Source: Amycolatopsis sp. WQ 127309 (lineage in GTDB: Bacteria > Actinomycetota > Actinomycetes > Mycobacteriales > Pseudonocardiaceae). From it: a DNA stretch of 64,000 nt. Shown piece after piece: positions 33,939 through 44,000 of the stretch. The notes beneath the pieces were generated by a model. It had not been told where the DNA came from, searched no databases, and saw only the letters and a program-made list of their open reading frames with translations. Location: NCBI RefSeq assembly GCF_023023025.1, contig NZ_CP095481.1, positions 7,949,001 to 8,013,000 of the forward strand, read 5' to 3'. How positions within the stretch are numbered: position 1 is the stretch's first letter; the number at the start of each line of letters is the position of its first letter. A program made the position numbers and the translations under genes.

Positions 33939-36900
33939 ATGCGTGTCTCGAAAGACGTTCGCGAACCGGCCGTGCCGGTCGTCGCCGTCTCGCCGCTCGC
34001 GTGGCCTTCCGCGCGGGGCGTCGCGGCCGCCGCACGCGGTGGCGGGCTCGGCGTGCTCGACCTCACCGGCCCGGGCGACACCGCGGCGGAAGAGCTCGCC
34101 CTCCTGGCGGAATGGGGGATCCCGACGTTCGGGGTCCGGCTCACGCGCCTGGCCGCGGGCACGGAGCTGCCCGAAGCCGCCGGCACCGTCCTGCTGACCG
34201 AGGACTCGCCGTGCACCGCGCGCGACTTCCCGGGACGACGGGTGCTGGCCGAGGTCACGAGCCGCGCGTCGGCCGCGCGGGCGGTCGACGGCGGTGCTCA
34301 CGGCTTGATCGCCCGCGGTCACGAGTGCGGCGGCCGGACGGGTGAGCTGAGCACTTTCGTGTTACTCCAGGCCTTGCTCGCCGACGAGACCGTCCCGGTC
34401 TGGGCTGCGGGCGGGATCGGCCCGCACACCGCGGCCGCCGCCATCGCGGGCGGCGCGGCCGGCGTCGTCGTCGACACCCAGCTCGCGCTCCTGCCGGAGG
34501 CGGAACTGCCGTCGGCCCTCACCACCGCCGTCACCGGCCTCGACGGCTCCGAGACCGTGGTCGTCGACGGCGTCCGCGTGCTGTCCCGCCGCGGGACGGG
34601 CACGACGTCGATCGAGGCCGGCCAGGACGTCTTCCTCGCCACCCGCTTCCGCGACCGCTGGGGCACGGTGACCGCGGCCGTGCGCGGCCTCGGCGACGCG
34701 ATCGGCGACGCCCTGCGCGCGGACGTCACCGTGCTCGGCCCGGGCACCGCCGGCAGCCGCGCGTTCGGCACCACCCAGCCGGTCGCGCAGGGCCCGATGA
34801 CCCGGGTGAGCGACCAGGCCGCCTTCGCCGCCGAGGTCGCCGCGGGCGGGGCGCTGCCGTTCATCGCGCTCGCGCTGTCCGGCCCGGAGCAGACCCGCGA
34901 AGTCCTGGAACGCACGCGCGAAGCCGTCGGCGGCGCGCCGTGGGGTGTCGGCGTGCTCGGCTTCGCCGCCGACGACGTCAAAACCGCGCAGCTCGAGGTG
35001 ATCCGCGAGCTGCGGCCCACCCACGCGATCATCGCCGGCGGCCGCCCGGCCCAGGCTGCGGCCCTGGAAGACGCCGGCATCGCCACCTTCCTGCACGTGC
35101 CCTCGCCCGGCCTGCTGAAGCAGTTCCTCGAGGCCGGCGCCCGCAAGTTCGTCTTCGAAGGCTCGGAGTGCGGCGGCCACGTAGGCCCGCGCACCAGCTT
35201 CCCGCTCTGGGAGGCCCAGCTCGGTGTCCTCGCCGACTTCCTCGCCACCACCCCGGACGCCGCCGCGGACCTGCAGATCCTGTTCGCGGGCGGGATCCAC
35301 GACGAACGCTCGGCCGCGATGGTCGCCGCCCTCGCCGCGCCGGTCGCCGCCCGCGGCGCCGCCATCGGCGTCCTCATGGGCACCGCCTACCTCTTCACCC
35401 ACGAAGCCGTCGACGCCGGCGCGGTGCTCCCGCTCTTCCAGCGGCAGCTCCTAGCGGCCCAGCACACCGACCTGCTCGAAACCGCGCCCGGCCACGCCAC
35501 CCGCTGCGTCCGCAGCCCGTTCACCGAGGAGTACGCCGCGCTCAAGGCGGACCTCGCCGAGCAGGGCGTGCCCAGCCGCGACGCGTGGGAGCAGCTGGAG
35601 ACCCTCAACGTCGGCCGCCTCCGCCTGGCCAGCAAGGGCATCGAGCGCGTCGGCGCCGACCTGCGGCCGGTCGGCGAAGACCGGCAGCTCACCGAAGGCA
35701 TGTTCATGGCGGGCGAGGTCGCCGTGCTGCGCTCGGCCGTCACCACGATCGCCGAGCTGCACACCGCCGTCGGCGAAGGCGCGAACGCCTTCCTGCGCGA
35801 GCGGGCCGCCGCGGCCGGCGTCACGACGCCGGAGCCGCTCGCCCCCGAACCCCTGGACATCGCGATCGTCGGGATGGCCTGCATGTTCCCGCAGGCCCCG
35901 GACCTGGCGTCGTTCTGGGCGAACGTCCTGGCCGGCGCGGACGCCGTCACCGAAGTCCCGCCGCAGCGCTGGGACACCACCCTCTACTTCGACCCCGACG
36001 GCCAAGGCGAGAAGACGCCGTCACGCTGGGGCGGCTTCCTGCCCGAGATCGGGTTCGACCCGCTGCGCTACGGCATCCCGCCGTCGTCGCTGGCCAGCAT
36101 CGAGCCGGTCCAGCTGCTGGCGCTCGAAGCGGCGCACCGCGCACTCGCCGACGCGGGTTACGGCGAGCGCGCCTTCGACCGGACGCGGACGTCCGTCGTG
36201 TTCGGCGCCGAGGCGGGCAGCGACCTGTCCAACGCGATGAGCCTGCGGACCGTCCTGCCGTCCTACGTGGGCGAACTGCCGCCCGGGCTCGACGAGCGGC
36301 TGCCCAAGATCACCGAGGATTCGTTCCCCGGCGTGCTCGCTAACGTCATCGCCGGCCGGATCGCCAACCGGCTCGACCTCGGCGGCGCGAACTACACCGT
36401 CGACGCGGCCTGCGCGTCCTCGCTCACCGCCGTCGACGTCGCCTGCAAGGAACTGACCGCCGGCACCAGCGACCTCGTCCTGTGCGGTGGCGCGGACCTG
36501 CACAACGGCATCAACGACTACCTGCTCTTCGCCTCCGCGCACGCCCTTTCGCCGACCGGGCGCTCGGCGACGTTCGACAGCGCGGCCGACGGCATCGCGC
36601 TCGGCGAAGGCGTCGGCTGCGTCGCGCTGAAGCGGCTCGCCGACGCCGAACGCGACGGCGACCGCGTGTACGCCGTGATCAAGGGCGTCGGCGCGGCGTC
36701 CGACGGGCGCGCGCTCGGGCTGACGGCACCCCGGCCCGAAGGCCAGCACACCGCGCTGACCCGCGCCTACCGCAACGCCGGCGTCTCACCCGCGCAGGTC
36801 GGGCTGGTCGAGGCGCACGGCACCGGCACCGTCGTCGGCGACCGGACCGAGCTGAGCACGCTGACCAAGGTCTTCACCGAGGCCGGAGCCGCGCCGGGTG

Positions 36901-39900
36901 GCTGCACGATCGGCTCGGTGAAGTCCCAGATCGGCCACACCAAGTGCGCCGCGGGCCTCGCCGGGCTGATCAAGACGGCGATGGCGCTGCACACCGGCGT
37001 CAAACCGCCGACCCTGCACGTGACCGCGCCGAACCCGGCGTGGGACGCCGCGACCAGCCCGTTCGTGTTCCAGTCGGCGCCGCAGCCGTGGAGCGCGCCG
37101 GCCGCCGAGCGGATCGCCGGGGTCAGCGCGTTCGGCTTCGGGGGCACCAACTTCCACGTCGTGCTCGGCGCGCACGACGGCGTCCCGCCCGCCCAGGTCG
37201 GCGACGAGTGGCCGGCCGAGCTGTTCACCTTCGCCACGGACGCGGCGGCGCGGGACCTGCTGGCGCTCGCCGAGGACGTCCCGGCAGGCAAGCAGCCGTG
37301 GCGCCTGCGGGACCTCGCGCTGAGCGCGTCACGCCGGTCCGAGGCCGCCGGTCGGGTCCGGCTCGCCGTCGTCGCGTCCACAGTGGACGAACTGACCGGG
37401 TTGCTGCGTCAGGCGTTGGCCGGCGCCGACGCGCCGGGCGTGTACCGCGTCGGGGACTTCGAGCCGGGCGAGGTCGCGGTGCTGTTCCCCGGCCAGGGGA
37501 GCCAGCGGCCGGGGATGTTCGCCGAGCTGTTCGTCACCTTCCCCGAGCTGCAGCGCTACCTGCGGCTCGACCCGGCCACCGCCGCGACGGTGTTCGGCCC
37601 GGCCGTGTTCGGCGAACCGGAGCGGCAGGCCTTCGCCGACCGGGTGACCGACACCCGCGTCGCCCAGCCCGCGCTCGGCCTCGCCGGGCTGGCCGCGTTC
37701 CGGCTGCTGACCCGCGCCGGCGTCCGGCCCGCGATGGCCGGCGGCCACAGCTACGGCGAGCTGATCGCCCTGGCCGCGGCCGGCGCCTTCACGCCGGAAG
37801 CACTGCTGCACGCCAGCCACGCCCGGGCCGAAGCGATCCTCGGCGCGATCCCGGCGTCGGACCCGGGCGCGATGGCCGCGGTCTCGGCGTCCGCCGCCGA
37901 CGTCGGCGAGGTCGTCGCCGACCTGGGCACCGTGGTCCTGGCGAACCACAACTCGCCGACGCAGACGGTGATCTCCGGGCCGGCCGCCGACATCGAGACG
38001 GCGGTCGGGCTGCTGCGGGCCGCCGGGCTCGGCGCGAAACGGCTCACGGTCGCGTGCGCGTTCCACAGCCCGCTGGTCGCGGCCGCGGGGGAGACGTTCG
38101 GCCGGGTCCTCGGCGCGATCGGCGTCGTCCGGCCGGCCATCCCGGTGTACGGCAACCGCACCGCGGCGCCCTACCCGGACGACGTCCGCGGCGAACTGGC
38201 CGCGCAGATCGGCTCACCGGTCCGGTTCGTCGAGCAGATCGAAGCGATGTACGCGGCGGGCGCCCGGGTGTTCGTCGAGGCGGGTCCCGGCGCGGTGCTG
38301 GCGAAGCAGATCACGGCGATCCTCGGTGACCGTCCACACCGGACGGTCGGGTTCGAGCAGCGCGGCAGCCGCGGCGTACCGGGGTTCCTCACCGCACTCG
38401 CGCAACTGGCGGTGGCCGGCGTGCCGATCGAGACGGGCTGGCTGTTCCGCGGCCGCGACGCCGTCGACGCGGCGTCCGTCCCACGCCCGAAGCGTCCGGG
38501 GTGGACGGTGGACGGCCACCTGCTCCGCACCGCGGACGGCACGATCCCGGCGGGCGCCCTCCGGCCCGCGGAACGCCTCCCGCAGATCCTGACCTCGGCC
38601 GCCGCCTCGGTGACGGCGGGTACGTCGGACGCGATGGTGGCGGACTTCCTGCGCACGAGTCGCGAGATGATCGCAGCCCAGCGCGACGTACTGCTGGGCT
38701 ACTTCGGCACCGACATCCCGGCAGCCGTCGCCCCGGTCGTCGTCACGCCGGTGGTCGAGGTGCTGCCCGTCCCGGTCTCGGCGTCGGTGCGGTCCGTTTT
38801 GGACACGGTGATCGAGGTGATCGGGGAGCGGACGGGGTATCCGGTGGACATGATCGAGCCGGATCTCGATCTGGAAGCCGACTTGAGCGTGGATTCGATC
38901 AAGCGGGCGGAGATCGCGGGTGAGCTGGCTACTCGGCTGGGGTTGGACGCGGGTGAGGACATCGAGACGTTCGCCAAGGCGCGGACCGCGGCGTCGATCG
39001 CCGAGCTGATCGGGACTGGGGTGCCGCAGCCTGTCGCGCCGGTCGTTGTCGTGGCCGCGCAGTCCGTTTTGGACACGGTGATCGAGGTGATCGGCGAGCG
39101 GACGGGATATCCGGTGGACATGATCGAGCCGGATCTCGATCTGGAAGCCGACTTGAGCGTGGATTCGATCAAGCGGGCGGAGATCGCCGGGGAGCTGGCG
39201 ACCCGGCTGGGCCTCGACGCGGGTGAGGACATCGAGACGTTCGCCAAGGCGCGGACCGCGGCGTCGATCGCCGAGCTGATCGGGGCTGGGGTGCCGCAGC
39301 CTGTCGCGCCGGTCGTTGTCGTGGCTGAGCGGTCCGTTTTGGACACCGTCATCGACGTGATCGCCGACCGAACCGGCTATCCCGGGGACATGATCGAGCC
39401 CGACCTCGATCTCGAAGCCGACCTGAGCATCGACTCCATCAAACGCGCCGAGATCGCCGGGGAACTGGCCACGCGCCTCGGCCTCGACCCGGACGGTGAC
39501 GTCGAGGAACTCGCCAAGGCCCGCACCGCCGCCGCGATCGCCGCACTCGTGGGTGGGGCGGCCGAGCCGAAGCCGGTCCTGGTCGGTGGCGCAGCCGACC
39601 AGCCGCGAACCCAGCCCGCGGCCGAGCCGAGCACCGGGCCGCAGCTCGCCATCCCGGCCGGGCCGCAGCCGGTCATCGTCGCGCCGAAGCGCCTGGTCAT
39701 GGCCCAGTTCGACCTCGCGCCCGCGGCCACTCCCGACGTCACCGGCCGGACGTTCCTGATCCTCGGCATCGGCCCGCTGGCCGAGGCTGTCCGGACCAGG
39801 CTGACCGATCTGGGCGCCACGGCCGAGATCGCCGACGCCGTCCGCCCGGGCTTCGACGGCGTCATCGACCTGCCCGACGCCGACGCCGGGCCGGTGTTGC

Positions 39901-41072
39901 CCGGCGCCTTCCCCCGCTACCGTGACGCCCTCGCCGGGAACCCTGCCTGGCTGCTCACCGCCGGTCCCGGCGAAGGGCTCCGCGGCTTCTACCGCAGCGT
40001 CTCGCGCGAGTACCCGGACACGATCGCCCGGGTCGTCGAGCAGCCGCCGGGCACGAATGTCGCCGAACGAGCCGAAAAGATCGTCGAAGAGTTGTCCACT
40101 GTGGACCGCGAACCCGTCGTGCTCCGGGACGGTGAGAAGCGCAGCGGGCTCCGGATGACCGAACAGGGCCTCGGCCTGCTCGGCAGCAGCGGTGCGGGGC
40201 CGGCGGGCGACGGCACCGCCGAAGCGGCCGCGGCCGGGCTGGACCGCGAGTCGGTCGTGCTGCTCGTCGGCGGGGCCAAGGGCATCACCGCCCGGTTCGC
40301 CGCGACGCTCGCCGCCGCATCCCGCTGCCGTCTTGAACTGGTCGGCCGGACGCCCGTGCCGTCCACCGAGGACGACTACCCGCAGGCGACGGACGCCAAT
40401 GAACTGCGCGCCGCCCTGATCGCGAGCGGCCTGAAGAACCCGGCCGAGATCGAACGCGAGGTGCGCCGCATCCTCGGCGAACGCGAAGTCCGGGGCACTC
40501 TGGAACGGCTCCAAGCGCTCGGCAGCCCGGTGCGCTACCAGTCCGTCGACATGCTCGACGCCGAGGCCGTGCACCGCGCGGTCAAGGAGATCCACGCCGA
40601 GCACGGCCGCCTCGACGGCATCGTCTACGCGGCCGGCGTCATCGAGGACAAGCTCGTCGCCGAGAAGACACCCGAGTCGTTCACCCGTGTTTACGGGACC
40701 AAAGTGGACGGGGCCAAGACGCTCCTCGAAGCGACGGCGGACCTGCCCGACGAGCCGACGTTCGTCGTCCTCTTCGGCAGCATCGCCGCGGCGCTCGGCA
40801 ACCGCGGCCAGTCGGACTACGCCGCCGCCAACGACGCCCTGGAATCCCTCGGCCGCCGCTGGCCCGCCGGCCGCGCGGTGACCGTCCACTGGGGACCGTG
40901 GGCGCCGACCGGCACCAACGACGGCATGGTCACGCCGGCGCTGATGCGGGAGTACGCCCGCCGCGGCATCGAGCTGATCGACCCGGAGGAAGGCACCCTC
41001 GGCCTGCTGCGCGAACTGGCCTGGGGCCGCCCGGAGACCGCCGCCGTCGTCCACACCGCCTCGGGCTGGTGA
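33939..41072 (+). CDS. Iterative type I PKS / Pfa-like lipid synthase: ER-ER-KS-AT-ACP3-KR
   Basis: A 2,377-residue multidomain synthase. In order: tandem FabK/PfaD-like flavin domains (about 10-215 and 265-600; motifs ARGHECGGRTG at Cys130 and EGSECGGHVG at Cys411), a ketosynthase (about 640-1080; Cys825 in DAACASSL, His in EAHGTGT and IGHTKCA), an acyltransferase (about 1180-1500; Ser1271 in GGHSYGE), three ACPs with phosphopantetheine sites Ser1653, Ser1743 and Ser1833 (VDSIKR), and a ketoreductase (about 2105-2377; GGAKGITARFA, FGSIAAALGNRGQSDYAAAN). GGAKGIT-type KR plus tandem LEADLS-x-DSIKRAEI ACPs are hallmarks of PfaA-type polyunsaturated fatty acid and enediyne synthases. The dehydratase is encoded by the next gene. 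The ATG at 33939 follows GGGAG and lies after the promoter; an ATG at 33876 lies inside it. Product unknown. Confidence 0.9.
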   Translation: MRVSKDVREPAVPVVAVSPLAWPSARGVAAAARGGGLGVLDLTGPGDTAAEELALLAEWGIPTFGVRLTRLAAGTELPEAAGTVLLTEDSPCTARDFPGRRVLAEVTSRASAARAVDGGAHGLIARGHECGGRTGELSTFVLLQALLADETVPVWAAGGIGPHTAAAAIAGGAAGVVVDTQLALLPEAELPSALTTAVTGLDGSETVVVDGVRVLSRRGTGTTSIEAGQDVFLATRFRDRWGTVTAAVRGLGDAIGDALRADVTVLGPGTAGSRAFGTTQPVAQGPMTRVSDQAAFAAEVAAGGALPFIALALSGPEQTREVLERTREAVGGAPWGVGVLGFAADDVKTAQLEVIRELRPTHAIIAGGRPAQAAALEDAGIATFLHVPSPGLLKQFLEAGARKFVFEGSECGGHVGPRTSFPLWEAQLGVLADFLATTPDAAADLQILFAGGIHDERSAAMVAALAAPVAARGAAIGVLMGTAYLFTHEAVDAGAVLPLFQRQLLAAQHTDLLETAPGHATRCVRSPFTEEYAALKADLAEQGVPSRDAWEQLETLNVGRLRLASKGIERVGADLRPVGEDRQLTEGMFMAGEVAVLRSAVTTIAELHTAVGEGANAFLRERAAAAGVTTPEPLAPEPLDIAIVGMACMFPQAPDLASFWANVLAGADAVTEVPPQRWDTTLYFDPDGQGEKTPSRWGGFLPEIGFDPLRYGIPPSSLASIEPVQLLALEAAHRALADAGYGERAFDRTRTSVVFGAEAGSDLSNAMSLRTVLPSYVGELPPGLDERLPKITEDSFPGVLANVIAGRIANRLDLGGANYTVDAACASSLTAVDVACKELTAGTSDLVLCGGADLHNGINDYLLFASAHALSPTGRSATFDSAADGIALGEGVGCVALKRLADAERDGDRVYAVIKGVGAASDGRALGLTAPRPEGQHTALTRAYRNAGVSPAQVGLVEAHGTGTVVGDRTELSTLTKVFTEAGAAPGGCTIGSVKSQIGHTKCAAGLAGLIKTAMALHTGVKPPTLHVTAPNPAWDAATSPFVFQSAPQPWSAPAAERIAGVSAFGFGGTNFHVVLGAHDGVPPAQVGDEWPAELFTFATDAAARDLLALAEDVPAGKQPWRLRDLALSASRRSEAAGRVRLAVVASTVDELTGLLRQALAGADAPGVYRVGDFEPGEVAVLFPGQGSQRPGMFAELFVTFPELQRYLRLDPATAATVFGPAVFGEPERQAFADRVTDTRVAQPALGLAGLAAFRLLTRAGVRPAMAGGHSYGELIALAAAGAFTPEALLHASHARAEAILGAIPASDPGAMAAVSASAADVGEVVADLGTVVLANHNSPTQTVISGPAADIETAVGLLRAAGLGAKRLTVACAFHSPLVAAAGETFGRVLGAIGVVRPAIPVYGNRTAAPYPDDVRGELAAQIGSPVRFVEQIEAMYAAGARVFVEAGPGAVLAKQITAILGDRPHRTVGFEQRGSRGVPGFLTALAQLAVAGVPIETGWLFRGRDAVDAASVPRPKRPGWTVDGHLLRTADGTIPAGALRPAERLPQILTSAAASVTAGTSDAMVADFLRTSREMIAAQRDVLLGYFGTDIPAAVAPVVVTPVVEVLPVPVSASVRSVLDTVIEVIGERTGYPVDMIEPDLDLEADLSVDSIKRAEIAGELATRLGLDAGEDIETFAKARTAASIAELIGTGVPQPVAPVVVVAAQSVLDTVIEVIGERTGYPVDMIEPDLDLEADLSVDSIKRAEIAGELATRLGLDAGEDIETFAKARTAASIAELIGAGVPQPVAPVVVVAERSVLDTVIDVIADRTGYPGDMIEPDLDLEADLSIDSIKRAEIAGELATRLGLDPDGDVEELAKARTAAAIAALVGGAAEPKPVLVGGAADQPRTQPAAEPSTGPQLAIPAGPQPVIVAPKRLVMAQFDLAPAATPDVTGRTFLILGIGPLAEAVRTRLTDLGATAEIADAVRPGFDGVIDLPDADAGPVLPGAFPRYRDALAGNPAWLLTAGPGEGLRGFYRSVSREYPDTIARVVEQPPGTNVAERAEKIVEELSTVDREPVVLRDGEKRSGLRMTEQGLGLLGSSGAGPAGDGTAEAAAAGLDRESVVLLVGGAKGITARFAATLAAASRCRLELVGRTPVPSTEDDYPQATDANELRAALIASGLKNPAEIEREVRRILGEREVRGTLERLQALGSPVRYQSVDMLDAEAVHRAVKEIHAEHGRLDGIVYAAGVIEDKLVAEKTPESFTRVYGTKVDGAKTLLEATADLPDEPTFVVLFGSIAAALGNRGQSDYAAANDALESLGRRWPAGRAVTVHWGPWAPTGTNDGMVTPALMREYARRGIELIDPEEGTLGLLRELAWGRPETAAVVHTASGW
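38793..39560 (+). repeat. Triplicated ACP coding unit, exact 270-bp period
   Basis: Units begin at 38793, 39063 and 39333, each with TCCGTTTTGGAC. Units 1 and 2 differ at only about 15 of 270 positions by eye, including silent sites, while unit 3 has diverged and uses the GC-rich codons of the rest of the gene. This indicates recent duplication or gene conversion between units 1 and 2. Confidence 0.9.
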
Positions 41073-41077
41073 CGCGC

Positions 41078-44000
41078 ATGCCGGATCCCGTCGCGATCGT
41101 CGGCATGTCGGTGCTGCTGCCCGGCGCGCCGGACCTCGACACGTACTGGCGCAACCTCGTCGGCGGTGTCGACGCGATCACCGAGGTGCCGCCGGAGAAG
41201 TGGGATAGCGCGCACTACGCCCCGGACGCCGAGCGGCGCGCCGACCGGATCTACTGCCGGCGCGGCGGGTTCGTCGACGAACTGGCCGAAGTGGACGTCA
41301 CGGGGTTCGGGATCATGCCGAACTCGATCCCCGCGACCGAGCCCGACCAGCTGATCGCGCTGCGGGTCGCGGCCCAGGCCCTGGCCGACGCCGGTGGCCC
41401 GGACCGGCTGCCCGCCGACCGCTCCCGCGTCGGCGTCATCCTCGGCCGCGGCGGCTACCTGACCCCGGGCCTGGTCCGGCTCGACCAGCGCGTCCGCACC
41501 GCGAGCCAGCTCGTGCGCACCCTCGGCGAGCTGCTGCCGGAGCTGGACGCCGATCGCCTCGACGCCGTCCGGCAGGCCTTCACCGACCAGCTCGGCCCGG
41601 AGGCACCGGAGTCGGCGATCGGGCTCGTGCCCAACCTGGCCGCGTCCCGGCTCGCCAACCGCCTCGACCTGCGCGGCCCGGCGTACACCGTGGACGCCGC
41701 GTGCGCGTCCTCGCTGATCGCGGTCGACCACGCTGTGCGCGAACTCGCGTCCGGCCGCTGCGACGTCGTGCTCGCCGGCGGTGTGCACCACTGCCACGAC
41801 ATCACGTTCTGGAGCGTGTTCACCCAGCTCGGCGCGCTGTCGCCGTCCGAACGCATCCGGCCGTTCCACCGCGACGCCGACGGTGTGCTGATCGGCGAAG
41901 GCACCGGCGTCGTCGTGCTCAAGCGGCTCGTCGACGCCCAGCGCGACGGCGACCGCGTCTACGCCGTGGTCACCGGCACCGGCGTCGCCTCCGACGGGCG
42001 GACCGCCAGCCTGGCCAACCCGGACTCCGGCGGCCAGGTCCGTGCCGTCCGCCAGGCCTGGGCCGCGGCCGGGCTCGACCCGCGGGACCCGGACTCGCTG
42101 GGGCTGCTCGAAGCGCACGGCACGGCGACCCCGGCCGGCGACGCGGCCGAGCTCACCACGCTCGCCGAGGTGTTCGGCCAGGCCGGGAGCGCGGTGCTCG
42201 GCTCGGTGAAGTCGATGATCGGCCACACGATGCCCGCCGCCGGGGTGGCCGGGCTGGTCAAGGCCGCCCTCGCTGTCCACCACGGCGTCCTGCTGCCGAC
42301 GCTGCACTGCGACGACCCGAACCCCGCCCTCGACAAGACGCGCTTCTCCACTTTGGACACCGCGCGCCCCTGGAACGCGGCGGTGCGCCGCGCCGGGGTC
42401 AACGCGTTCGGGTTCGGCGGGATCAACGCCCACGTCGTGCTGGAGCAGGCTCCGGACCGGGCCGCCCCGGTCGTCGTGCGCGAGGCCGAGCGCGTGCTGC
42501 GGCTTGCCGCACCGACCGTCGAGGCGCTGCGTGACGTGCTTTCCGGACCGGATCGCTCGGTGCTCACCGCGCCGGAAGGCACCGGGCCCGTGCGGCTCGG
42601 CATCGTCGACCCGACCGAGAAGCGCCTGGCCTTGGCCCGCAAGGCCGTCGGCCGGGGACGGCCGTGGCGCGGGCGCAACGACGTCTGGTTCGCCGACAAG
42701 CCGCTGCTCGGCCCGGGCGGCGGCAAGCTCGCGTTCGTCTTCCCCGGCCTCGAAGCCGAACTGGCCCTGAACTGCGGAGACGTCGCCCGCCACTTCGGCC
42801 TCCCGTGGCAGCACTCCGACGCCGCGGTCGGCGACGTCGGCCGCCAGGGCGCCGCCGTGTTCGAGCTGGGCCGGCTCCTGGAAGCCGCCCTGCGGCGGAT
42901 GGGCGTGACGCCGGACGCCGTCGCCGGGCACAGCCTCGGCGAATGGACCGCGATGGCCGCGGCCGGGATGCACGCGACGGACGAGGTCGACGCCTTCCTC
43001 GCCGGGTTCGACCCGGACAGCCTGGTCGTGCCGGGCCTGGCGTTCGCCGCGATCGGCGCGCCCGCCACGCAGGTGCTGGCCGAGCTGGCCGGCCGCGACG
43101 ACGTCGTGCTGTCCCACGACAACTCGCCGAACCAGGCGATGGTCTGCGGGCCCGCCGCGGCCGTCGACGCCCTGGTCGGCCGCTTCCGGAGCGCGGGGGT
43201 CGTGTCCCAGGTCCTGCCGTTCCGCTCCGGCTTCCACACCCCGATGCTGCGGCCCTACCTCGGCCCGATCCGCGCGGCGGCCGACGGCTTCACGCTGCAC
43301 CCGCCGCGGGTGCCGATCTGGTCGGCGACGACGGTGTCGGAGTACCCGGCCGCCGAGGCCGACGTCCGCGCGCTGTTCGTGCGGCACCTGCTCGAACCGG
43401 TCCGGTTCCGGCCGCTCGCCGAGACGCTGCACGCGGCCGGGTTCCGGGCGTTCGTGCAGGTCGGCGCCGGTCAGCTCGGCTCGCTCATCGGCGACACCCT
43501 GCACGGCGAGGACCACCTCGTCGTCGCGGCGCACTCGCCGCACCGGCCCGGGCTCGCGCAGCTGCTGCGCGTCGCCACGGCGTTGTGGGCCGAAGGCGCG
43601 TCCCTCGACGGCACGGCGCTGCCGGGCCAGACCCGCGCCGCGACCCGCAAGGCCGTCAAGCTGGACCTCGGCGGGCACGTCATCACCCTCGACGACCGGA
43701 CCCGCGCGCAGGTCGGCGCCCGGCTGGCCCAGGGGTCCACTGTGGACGTCCTGGCCGGGAAAGGGCCCATCGCGGCCGAGTTCGCGGCACTGCTTCAGGA
43801 CACGGCGAACCTGGCGTCCACTGTGCTCGGTGGGCGCAAGACCACCACCACGTCGTCACCAATCGAGCTGCGGACCACTTTGGACGTCTCGGTCGACACG
43901 ATGCCGTACCTGCTCGACCACTGCTTCTTCAAGCAGCCACCGCGGGCCGACCCGGGTGACCGCTGGCCGGTCGTGCCCGCCACCACGGTGATCGACCACC

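Noticed and set aside
38214-43678. Two minus-strand open frames of about 950 codons antisense to the lipid synthase genes
   Set aside because: They mirror conserved KS, AT and ACP coding on the plus strand; no start signals or recognisable domains.
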